In this document: piece by piece, positions 1 through 5,553 of the stretch
How the letters are laid out: the number at the start of each line of letters is the position of its first letter
Numbering within the stretch: the stretch's first letter is position 1
From: Prevotella sp. UBA7782
GTDB taxonomy: Bacteria; Bacteroidota; Bacteroidia; Bacteroidales; Bacteroidaceae
Length of the DNA: 8,130 nt
Reading direction: 5' to 3'
Assembly: GCA_002480935.1 (NCBI GenBank)
Contig: DLDC01000190.1
Location: 4,374-12,503 of the forward strand
Position numbers and translations under genes: made by a program
The notes under the pieces: model-generated
Told to the model about the DNA's origin: nothing
Databases searched by the model: none
Seen by the model: only the letters and a program-made list of their open reading frames with translations

Positions 1-640
1 CCTGGTCTTGCAACTTGAGCAATCTCTCGGGATAGAGAAGGCTGTTAAATGACTCTAAGAAGTCGGCATCCCTTCCTTCTTTATTATAAGCGCCATCACC
101 CGTCCACATATATTGGTTAGTTCCATCGCATACCACGGTTCGCCCCCCTTCTTTCTCTACACGGAAGAAGGTAGAATCGTTCTGCCTCATAAGGCTGATG
201 CTCACCTTTACAAAGTTTGCCTTCGGATCGAAATAGGCAAAGTTCTCCTTGGGTGTAGTTCTCGCGTAGGCAACTATTCGGAAGCTACCCACATTCTGTA
301 CACACTTCATGCCGTCGGTTAGGGTAAACGGCGTAGTCTGTCCGGCGCGTGCCTCAGATGTGAAAAGATGGCTCCATCCCAAGACAAAGCTCATCAGGCA
401 TACGATTACTGCGGCAGCGGTTTGCCACAGACGTCGGTGCGGCTTGTTCTGACTCACAGCTAGAGAGACGTTGAAGGTCTTGTGCGGTTCTAATTCTGTG
501 AAAGCCATTTTCAACTCTTCATAATATTCTTTGCAGCTGGGACAACTGTCCATGTGGGCAAGACATGCTTCACGTGTGGCTTTATCCACGTGAGTGTCGA
601 ACAAATCGACAACTTTTGACTTAAACTCATTGCAATTCAT
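1..640 (-). CDS. Membrane anti-sigma factor with zinc-finger domain, partial (C-terminus beyond window)
   Basis: This is an open frame of 213 codons from ATG at 640 to the window edge without a stop. The N-terminus has the ZAS (zf-HC2) anti-sigma pattern: Cys3, then His29-x3-Cys33-x2-Cys36, with a further Cys26. A single membrane segment follows at about residues 71-92, after a basic stretch (PHRR). The rest (about 93-213) should lie in the periplasm and is beta-rich; its spacing loosely resembles RseB/LolA-like domains of other anti-sigma factors, which is only an impression. Known ZAS proteins bind the cognate ECF sigma in the cytoplasm and release it on a signal. The gene starts 25 bp after the stop of the ECF sigma gene on the same strand, the usual sigma/anti-sigma order. 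Confidence is high for the anti-sigma class and low for the signal. The missing end prevents a domain call for the sensor part. Confidence 0.85.
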   Translation of the reverse strand, partial: MNCNEFKSKVVDLFDTHVDKATREACLAHMDSCPSCKEYYEELKMAFTELEPHKTFNVSLAVSQNKPHRRLWQTAAAVIVCLMSFVLGWSHLFTSEARAGQTTPFTLTDGMKCVQNVGSFRIVAYARTTPKENFAYFDPKANFVKVSISLMRQNDSTFFRVEKEGGRTVVCDGTNQYMWTGDGAYNKEGRDADFLESFNSLLYPERLLKLQDQ

Positions 641-665
641 AATCAGTTTTGTTTTAAGGTTTTTC

Positions 666-1202
666 TTATGCTTCAGTTTTCTTTTCATCTTTCATGGCCC
701 GTCGCAGTTTGGTGAGACCATAGAGGAATCGGGATTTCACCGTGGGCAGAGGCACAGAGAGTATTTCTGCAATTTCAGCAAAACTGTTGTTTCCATAGAT
801 GCGCAGTTTGATTACCTCGGCTTGTTCCTCAGGTAAAGTATCCAATAGCCTGCTGATACGCTTGAATTCCTCTTCCCTGTTGTCCTCTTCGCCTGTTGCG
901 GCCACATTGAGTTGATTGTCAATAGAAATGGTGTGCACCCGATAATCGTGGGCCATACGTGAAGAGCAGAGGTTGGAGAGAATGCGAAACACGTAGCATT
1001 TCAAGTTTTCAATCTCTCCACTGCTGTCAGAGAGCTTCTGGGTCATCCTCAGAAAAGCATCCTGCACAGCATCTTGTGCATCAGCTTCATTGCCGAGGCG
1101 ATAGTAGGCATAGCACAGTAGCTTAGGCCTTTCAGTCTTCATCAACCGGGCTAAAGGCAAAAGGGATGTTCTGTTTTTGTCTGTATTCATTGTCAGTTGC
1201 AT
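666..1202 (-). CDS. ECF-type RNA polymerase sigma factor
   Basis: The protein of 178 residues has the two-domain ECF layout. Sigma-2 spans about residues 24-90, with the region 2.2-like DAQDAVQDAFLRM at 41-53. An acidic linker (about 100-113) leads to sigma-4 at about 115-170, with LDTLPEEQAEVIKLR and a helix-turn-helix around residues 140-168 (SFAEIAEILSVPLPTVKSR). There is no extra C-terminal cysteine-rich domain of the kind found in CorE-type copper sigma factors. The frame stays open upstream to 1484, but that extension crosses the divergent promoter and the copZ start and has no family similarity, so it is rejected. ATG at 1202 is preferred because an AT-rich leader precedes it; ATG at 1190 (four codons later) is the alternative. 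It is probably co-transcribed with the anti-sigma gene. No TAnnTTTG element was found upstream, so it may be autoregulated through an ECF promoter (inference). Confidence 0.93.
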   Translation of the reverse strand: MQLTMNTDKNRTSLLPLARLMKTERPKLLCYAYYRLGNEADAQDAVQDAFLRMTQKLSDSSGEIENLKCYVFRILSNLCSSRMAHDYRVHTISIDNQLNVAATGEEDNREEEFKRISRLLDTLPEEQAEVIKLRIYGNNSFAEIAEILSVPLPTVKSRFLYGLTKLRRAMKDEKKTEA

Positions 1203-1277
1203 ATTTATTATGACTTCTACTATAAAGACACGTAATCGATAAAAAAGATTTAAGTTTGAAGAAAAAATTAATAAGTA

Positions 1278-1311
1278 CCTTGATTTCATAATCTTTTTCC
1301 TTAATTTCGTA
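1278..1311. repeat. Tandem 13-bp direct repeat in the divergent sigma/copZ promoter region (candidate operator)
   Basis: CCTTGATTTCATA (1278-1290) and CCTTAATTTCGTA (1299-1311) match at 11 of 13 positions and are offset by 21 bp, two turns of B-DNA. The right copy ends 23 bp before the -7 element of copZ and so covers its -33 region. Both copies lie upstream of the sigma gene on the other strand. The arrangement suits two protein units on one face of the helix, or two overlapping ECF promoter elements. The function is inferred; the repeat itself is read directly. Confidence 0.5.
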
Positions 1312-1334
1312 ACCCTCCATCCCGTTTTTCTTGT

Positions 1335-1342
1335 TACTTTTG
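1335..1342 (+). promoter_or_regulatory. Bacteroidetes-type -7 element for copZ-copA
   Basis: TACTTTTG matches the TAnnTTTG consensus exactly. Transcription would begin near 1347-1350, giving a leader of about 35 nt before the ATG at 1385. No good TTTG -33 box lies at the usual distance; the nearest candidate, TTTCG at 1305-1309, is too far and imperfect. A weak -33 box fits a promoter that needs an activator or an alternative sigma factor. Confidence 0.6.
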
Positions 1343-1384
1343 CAGCGTACAAAATGAATGTATAACTTTTAAAACTTAAAGAAG

Positions 1385-1597
1385 ATGAAGACAACAACAT
1401 TATCAGTAACCGGAATGAAGTGCTCTCATTGTGAGGCAAATGTGCAAAATGCCCTTTTGGCAGTGCCGGGCGTAAAGTTGGCAAAGGCCGACCGCGCCAA
1501 TAACAAGGTGGATGTGGAATATGATGAGCAACTTGTCAAGCCCGCGCAACTGGCCGATGCTGTCAATGCGCTTGGCTCTTACCAGTGCTCTCTCTAG
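1385..1597 (+). CDS. copZ: CopZ-like heavy-metal-associated (HMA) copper chaperone
   Basis: The protein of 70 residues is a single HMA ferredoxin-like domain. The metal site is GMKCSHC at residues 10-16, with Cys13 and Cys16 as ligands, and the beta-alpha-beta-beta-alpha-beta pattern follows through residue 69. There is no signal peptide or membrane segment, so it is cytosolic. Family members carry Cu(I) to the N-terminal HMA domain or platform of the partner CopA ATPase. The copA start lies 12 bp after its stop, so the two form an operon. Only a short purine-rich stretch (AAAGAAG) precedes the ATG, in contrast to the strong ribosome site of copA. It could bind another soft metal, but the adjacent Cu(I)-type ATPase supports copper. 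Confidence 0.92.
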   Translation: MKTTTLSVTGMKCSHCEANVQNALLAVPGVKLAKADRANNKVDVEYDEQLVKPAQLADAVNALGSYQCSL

Positions 1598-1601
1598 GAG
1601 G
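1596..1601 (+). promoter_or_regulatory. Strong Shine-Dalgarno of copA overlapping the copZ stop codon
   Basis: AGGAGG begins inside the TAG stop of copZ and sits 8 nt before the copA ATG at 1610. Bacteroidetes genes rarely carry a full Shine-Dalgarno, and no other gene in this window has one. It fixes the copA start and suggests terminating ribosomes on copZ help or compete with initiation on copA. Confidence 0.7.
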
Positions 1602-1609
1602 ACGGAACG

Positions 1610-3517
1610 ATGAAGAAAACTATTCCTGTCATAGGAATGGCTTGCGCATCATGCTCGGCCAATGTGGAGCGGAAGCTCAACTCACTTGAGGGCATCCACT
1701 CCGCGTCGGTTTCTTTGCCGGGGCGTAGCGCTCTTGTAGACTACGACCCCAGTAAAATATCTCTCCAACAGATGAAGCAAGCCATCAATGGCATTGGTTA
1801 CGACCTCATTATAGCGCAAGACCAGTCGGTGCAGGAGATAGAGCGCAGAGCCTACAAACAGCTCAAGCGCAAGACCATCCTGTCGTGGTGCTTCGCCATA
1901 GCCGTCATGGCCGTCTCCATGCAATGGATTCATCTGGGCAGCAAGAGCACGGCCAATCAGGTGTCTATGCTCATAGCCCTCTTCAATATACTATATTGTG
2001 GGTGGCAGTTCTACCGCACCAGTTGGCGACAAATCATGCATGGCGCGGCCAATATGGACACACTTGTCACGCTGTCTACAGCCATCTCGTTCCTTTTCAG
2101 TGCCTATAACACCTTCTGGGGCGATGCTACATGGGGTGCAGCCAATAGTCATACCTACTATGATGCATCGGTCATGATTATCACCTTTGTGCTTACGGGC
2201 CGCCTCTTAGAAGAGAAAGCCAAGGACGGCACGGCCAGCAGCATCCGCCAACTCATGGGTATGGCTCCCAAAACGGCCCATATCGTGATGGACGGCGAGG
2301 TGCGTGAGGTGCCCATCTCTACCATCGCCAAAGGCGATGTGCTGGAGGTGAGGCCCGGAGAGAAGGTTCCCGTCGACGGTGAAGTGATTTCGGCCGAGAG
2401 CTTCATGACCCCCGATGCAGCCTATGTAGACGAGAGTATGATTACGGGCGAGCCCACCCCGGCCGAGAAGAAGGCTGGCTCTAAGGTGCTGGCCGGTACT
2501 ATTCCCTCGCAGGGCAAATTCAGAATGCGTGCCCGCCAGATAGGAGAAGACACGGCCTTGGCACATATCATCCGTATGGTTCAGGAGGCTCAAGGCTCTA
2601 AGGCTCCCGTTCAGCGCATCGTAGACCGTGCCGCACTCATCTTTGTTCCCGTGGTGGCACTCCTTGCCCTGATCACCTTCGTGCTCTGGATTGTGCTGGC
2701 CGGCAACGTGGCTCAGGCCGTGCTGAGTGCCGTAGCCGTGCTGGTGGTGGCCTGCCCTTGTGCCATGGGTCTTGCCACGCCTACCGCCCTGATGGTGGGC
2801 ATAGGCAAGGCGGCGCAGCAGAACATCCTTATCAAGGACGCCACGGCATTGGAAAGCCTGCGCAAGATAGACGCTTTGGTGACCGATAAGACCGGAACAC
2901 TCACCATACCTAATCAGAACATAGACTTCACCAAGTCGGATAACCTCCCGTTGGAGGCCCGCGAGACCCTCAAGCCCCATGCCCGCGAGGCTATGGAAGA
3001 CCTGCAGAGCCATGGCATAGAGGTGTATATGATGAGTGGAGACAAAGAAGAGGCCGCACGATATTGGGCAGACAAGGCGGGCATCAAGCACTATCAGAGC
3101 AAGGTATTGCCTCAAGACAAGGAAAATTTGGTGAGGCAGTTGCAAGCTGAGGGCAAGCATGTGGCCATGGTGGGCGACGGCATCAACGACACACAGGCAC
3201 TTGCGCTGGCTGACGTGAGCATCGCCATGGGCAAGGGAACAGATGTTGCCATGGACGTTGCGCAGGTAACGCTGATGGGCGACGACCTGCGTGCCATACC
3301 CCAAGCAGTGAAGCTGAGCCGCAAAACAGTGCGCATGATAGGCGAAAACCTTTTCTGGGCCTTCATATACAACATCATCTGCATACCCCTTGCAGCCGGA
3401 TTGTTGCATGCCTTTGGCATAGACTGGCAGATTACGCCCGTATTGGCAAGTGCCCTGATGGCATTCTCCAGTGTGAGCGTGGTGCTCAACAGCCTCCGGC
3501 TCAGATATATGTCGTAG
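1610..3517 (+). CDS. copA: Cu(I)-exporting P1B-type ATPase CopA with a drastically shortened nucleotide-binding domain
   Basis: The protein has 635 residues, about 100 shorter than usual CopA proteins with one HMA domain. In order: HMA domain with GMACASC (Cys12, Cys15); helices MA and MB (about 88-107, 118-137); M1 and M2 (148-168, 184-203); actuator domain with TGE at 279-281; M3 (341-363); M4 with CPC at 382-384; phosphorylation site DKTGT with Asp426; SGD with Asp478; Lys504; GDGIND at 522-527; M5 with Tyr587-Asn588; M6 with MxxSS at 617-621. CPC, YN and MxxSS are the Cu(I)-specific P1B-1 signature, so the role is ATP-driven Cu(I) export from the cytoplasm. Only 21 residues separate DKTGTLT (ends 432) from the returning P-domain segment LKPHAREAM (starts 454). 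The N domain with its HP and GxG motifs, normally over 100 residues, is missing. The frame is unbroken, so this is a designed or lineage-wide short form rather than a frameshift. It follows copZ in an operon and ends before an intrinsic terminator. Confidence 0.95.
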   Translation: MKKTIPVIGMACASCSANVERKLNSLEGIHSASVSLPGRSALVDYDPSKISLQQMKQAINGIGYDLIIAQDQSVQEIERRAYKQLKRKTILSWCFAIAVMAVSMQWIHLGSKSTANQVSMLIALFNILYCGWQFYRTSWRQIMHGAANMDTLVTLSTAISFLFSAYNTFWGDATWGAANSHTYYDASVMIITFVLTGRLLEEKAKDGTASSIRQLMGMAPKTAHIVMDGEVREVPISTIAKGDVLEVRPGEKVPVDGEVISAESFMTPDAAYVDESMITGEPTPAEKKAGSKVLAGTIPSQGKFRMRARQIGEDTALAHIIRMVQEAQGSKAPVQRIVDRAALIFVPVVALLALITFVLWIVLAGNVAQAVLSAVAVLVVACPCAMGLATPTALMVGIGKAAQQNILIKDATALESLRKIDALVTDKTGTLTIPNQNIDFTKSDNLPLEARETLKPHAREAMEDLQSHGIEVYMMSGDKEEAARYWADKAGIKHYQSKVLPQDKENLVRQLQAEGKHVAMVGDGINDTQALALADVSIAMGKGTDVAMDVAQVTLMGDDLRAIPQAVKLSRKTVRMIGENLFWAFIYNIICIPLAAGLLHAFGIDWQITPVLASALMAFSSVSVVLNSLRLRYMS

Positions 3518-3559
3518 ACATTCTATATGCTTTGAGCATAAATATTTATTCTATTCCTA

Positions 3560-3599
3560 GGGCAAGAATCTGCATGTCGGGTTCTTGCCTTTCTTTTTT
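3560..3599 (+). terminator. Rho-independent terminator of copZ-copA
   Basis: GGCAAGAATC (3561-3570) pairs with GGTTCTTGCC (3580-3589) in a 10-bp stem with one G-U pair and a 9-nt loop. TTTCTTTTTT follows at 3590-3599. It lies 43 bp after the copA stop. The opposite strand has no T-run after the stem, so it acts on the plus strand only. Confidence 0.9.
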
Positions 3600-3611
3600 G
3601 CAAATTGTTTC

Positions 3612-3655
3612 ATGCAAATGCAAGAGAATGAAAACGATTGCATGGTTGTTTGCAT
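3612..3655. repeat. Inverted ATGCAAA/TTTGCAT repeat cluster
   Basis: ATGCAAA (3612-3618) and ATGCAAG (3618-3624) face TTGCAT (3638-3643) and TTTGCAT (3649-3655). The outer pair is a perfect 7-bp inverted repeat. It lies just after the copA terminator and upstream of the orphan -7 element, so it could be a binding site. Chance cannot be excluded in AT-rich DNA. Confidence 0.3.
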
Positions 3656-3697
3656 CATTCTTCTTCACTTTATATGACTGTTATTGCGGAATAGCTT

Positions 3698-3705
3698 TAT
3701 CTTTG
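3698..3705 (+). promoter_or_regulatory. Orphan -7 promoter element facing a gene-free region
   Basis: TATCTTTG matches TAnnTTTG exactly on the plus strand. A TTTG box at the expected distance is absent; TTG at 3684-3686 is too close. No coding frame follows on this strand before the hairpin at 3911. If active, it would make a non-coding RNA whose 3' end meets the end of the convergent pectate lyase gene. Confidence 0.35.
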
Positions 3706-3910
3706 CATTGTGCTTGTGAAAGTACGAGGCATGATTAGATAACTCATAAATTTTTCAAATGTTTTTGGTATGTATACCACTGAGAACTTTTAGTCTTTGA
3801 TAATAGAGAAAGATGTTTCTTGATAATGAACTTAGACAGATAGTTTCCTGATGGTATGAAAATAGTTATTTAGGTTCAGTGTTTTAGCATTTATTGTATT
3901 ATCAGTTAGC

Positions 3911-3950
3911 ATGAGGGATACCCGTGGGGGCATCCCTCATACCATTTTTA
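3911..3950. terminator. Hairpin between convergent transcription units
   Basis: ATGAGGGAT (3911-3919) pairs perfectly with ATCCCTCAT (3932-3940), and inner CCC/GGG can extend the stem. On the plus strand ACCA and then TTTTT (3945-3949) follow, as in an intrinsic terminator. On the minus strand it lies 11 bp after the stop of the pectate lyase gene but lacks a T-run. It probably ends the minus-strand operon as a stable 3' stem and may stop plus-strand transcription as well. Confidence 0.65.
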
Positions 3951-3951
3951 T

Positions 3952-5553
3952 CTACTTTGTCAAAGCGGCCATCAGCACCGTCATATTGTTGATGAAGGCG
4001 CGTGTGGATATGCCTTTCGTCTGGTCAGGAAAGCATGACGTGTCATACTCATCGCCCACCATGGTCGTGGCATATTTTGTTTCCATGCTGCTGTCGGGCA
4101 TGTCTTCCGGTATAGGCTTATAGGGATGAGAGTCCTGCCCCAGCACGGTGAGCCAATAACCTTGCGGCGTGAGCGACCTGACGAGCTGCTCTGCCGTTTG
4201 GTAGGTCCATTTTCTGGCCCTGCGCAAGCTGCCGTCATCGTTCAGATAGAAATACTTTTCGGCCTTGTAGTTAGATGGCTTGAGCAGAGGAGAGAGCCTC
4301 CTGAGCGAGTCGGCATTCAGGCTCAGCGCTTCGTTGTATGCCCTTCTCAGCTCCAGGGTGTCTATCACGCATACTGAGCCATAGTGCGCCAGCGTGTTGC
4401 GTATGTCCTCGTTGGTGTAGTAACGGCCGTTCTTCACGTTGCTGCCCATGCGGTGCACAAACATCGGCCTACCCGTAGAGGGGTTGATGTAGCGTGCGGT
4501 GAGTATGTCGTTGGCGCCCATGGGGCGGTGCGTGGCCAGCCTAGCCATGCTGTCGGGCAGTGCCTCGAGACGTATAAATGAGATGGCCGCGGGTATGCCT
4601 TTCAGAAATTTCGGGTCGCCCGTGAGCTTGTAATAGTCAATAAGCTTGCCTATCATCTCTGCCGTAGTACCTGTATTCACCGCTCCCGGCTCATAGCTTC
4701 GGGCCGGAGCCGGCAGCAGATTGTCTTCGTCATATTGGTCAGCCCAGCCTGCAAGTGGCTCTGGCTGCTGCAAACGCAGTGTTAATTCCAGCGCGCGAGT
4801 GATGTTGTCTTTCAGCTGCGGCATCTTCAGCAGGGCATAACACTTGAGCAAGAAGGCGGTGTTGGCCGGCAAAACGTCGTCGTTGATGGTGATGAACGGT
4901 GTGTAGTCGGGATTGCCTTTGAAGGGATGATCGGCCTTCAGCGGATAGCGTTGGGGCCATCCGCCGTTGGCATACTGACTTTTTATGAAGAAGTCGATGG
5001 CCTTGCGCAAGGGTGCCAGATAGCTTTTGTCGTGCTTGGTGAGGTATAGTCGCAGCAGGAAGTTGGCCGGACTGCTAGAGGCAAGGTCGTCGAATGTGGC
5101 ATTACCATAGTAATGTTGAAACTCCTCCAGCCTCCAAGCCTGCCTGCCGATGGTGTTATACCATTGTCGGGTGTTGGTTTCAGGTGCGTAGTTGTGCATG
5201 TAATGCCATCCGCCACAAGGCAGCTGGGCGTCTAAGATGGCCGAGGCCACGCGCTGAGCGCACTGATAATAATATTCGTCGTGCGTCACGGCATAGGCGT
5301 CCAGCATCAGCTGGCCCACGTCGGGCGTGCCAGGAGCCTGCATCCATATCATGGTGGGCGTGGCCTCTATCTCTCCCCACTGTCTTGTATGGTCGGGCAG
5401 ATAGCTCCACACGAACCCTCCGTGACAGGAAAGGCTGTCCATCATGTATTGCGTAGCCCTCTTCATGGTCTTCATGAAGGCCTCTTGTTGTGCACAGACG
5501 GGCGCCGTCAGCATTAGCAGCAAGGCGCACACAGCAGTTGCTCTCTTCTTCAT
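3952..5553 (-). CDS. Secreted PL10-like pectate lyase
   Basis: The protein has 533 residues. A signal peptide covers residues 1-21, with cleavage expected at VCA-QQ. The mature part has (alpha/alpha) toroid-like repeats and motifs recalled from family PL10 (Pec_lyase): CGGWHYMHNY at 113-122, NGGWPQRYP at 196-204, FITINDDV at 220-227, GWADQYD at 269-275, PAPARSYEPG at 281-290 and STGRPMFVHR at 359-368. Such enzymes cleave polygalacturonate by calcium-dependent beta-elimination. The catalytic domain of known PL10 enzymes is about 330 residues; here the core seems to end near 410 and a segment of about 120 residues follows, ending in GISTRAFINNM. The ATG overlaps the stop of the upstream GH43 gene by four bases (ATGA), so translation is coupled. 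The action is likely periplasmic or at the cell surface; no lipoprotein cysteine is seen. Polygalacturonate itself is inferred from the family. Confidence 0.8.
   Translation of the reverse strand: MKKRATAVCALLLMLTAPVCAQQEAFMKTMKRATQYMMDSLSCHGGFVWSYLPDHTRQWGEIEATPTMIWMQAPGTPDVGQLMLDAYAVTHDEYYYQCAQRVASAILDAQLPCGGWHYMHNYAPETNTRQWYNTIGRQAWRLEEFQHYYGNATFDDLASSSPANFLLRLYLTKHDKSYLAPLRKAIDFFIKSQYANGGWPQRYPLKADHPFKGNPDYTPFITINDDVLPANTAFLLKCYALLKMPQLKDNITRALELTLRLQQPEPLAGWADQYDEDNLLPAPARSYEPGAVNTGTTAEMIGKLIDYYKLTGDPKFLKGIPAAISFIRLEALPDSMARLATHRPMGANDILTARYINPSTGRPMFVHRMGSNVKNGRYYTNEDIRNTLAHYGSVCVIDTLELRRAYNEALSLNADSLRRLSPLLKPSNYKAEKYFYLNDDGSLRRARKWTYQTAEQLVRSLTPQGYWLTVLGQDSHPYKPIPEDMPDSSMETKYATTMVGDEYDTSCFPDQTKGISTRAFINNMTVLMAALTK

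Larger units (their letters stand above)
3600..3910. other. Non-coding, AT-rich stretch between copA terminator and the 3' hairpin
   Basis: No convincing gene was found on either strand. A 68-codon frame starting at 3532 runs through the copA terminator and looks spurious. The stretch holds an inverted ATGCAAA repeat (3612-3655), a plus-strand TATCTTTG (3698-3705), and a near-palindrome TGGTATGTATACCA (3766-3779, 12 of 14 positions paired). The segment from about 3710 to the hairpin and T-run ending near 3950 could be a short untranslated transcript. This is a hypothesis. Confidence 0.4.

Noticed and set aside
113..322. 69-codon plus-strand frame near the left edge
   Set aside because: It is antisense to the anti-sigma gene, whose zinc-finger and membrane features are clear.
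1203..1484. N-terminal extension of the ECF sigma frame back to 1484
   Set aside because: It would run through the copZ promoter and the copZ start, has no sigma-factor similarity, and the sigma domain is complete from 1202.
2207..3409. 400-codon open frame antisense to copA
   Set aside because: It mirrors the codon bias of a GC-rich gene; its His/Gly/Leu-rich translation has no domain or motif, while copA on the other strand is unambiguous.
3560..3599. copA terminator as a bidirectional terminator
   Set aside because: There is no T-run after the stem on the minus strand.
3532..3738. 68-codon plus-strand frame after copA
   Set aside because: It spans the copA terminator, has no ribosome site or recognisable pattern, and is rich in Cys and Phe as expected of AT-rich noise.
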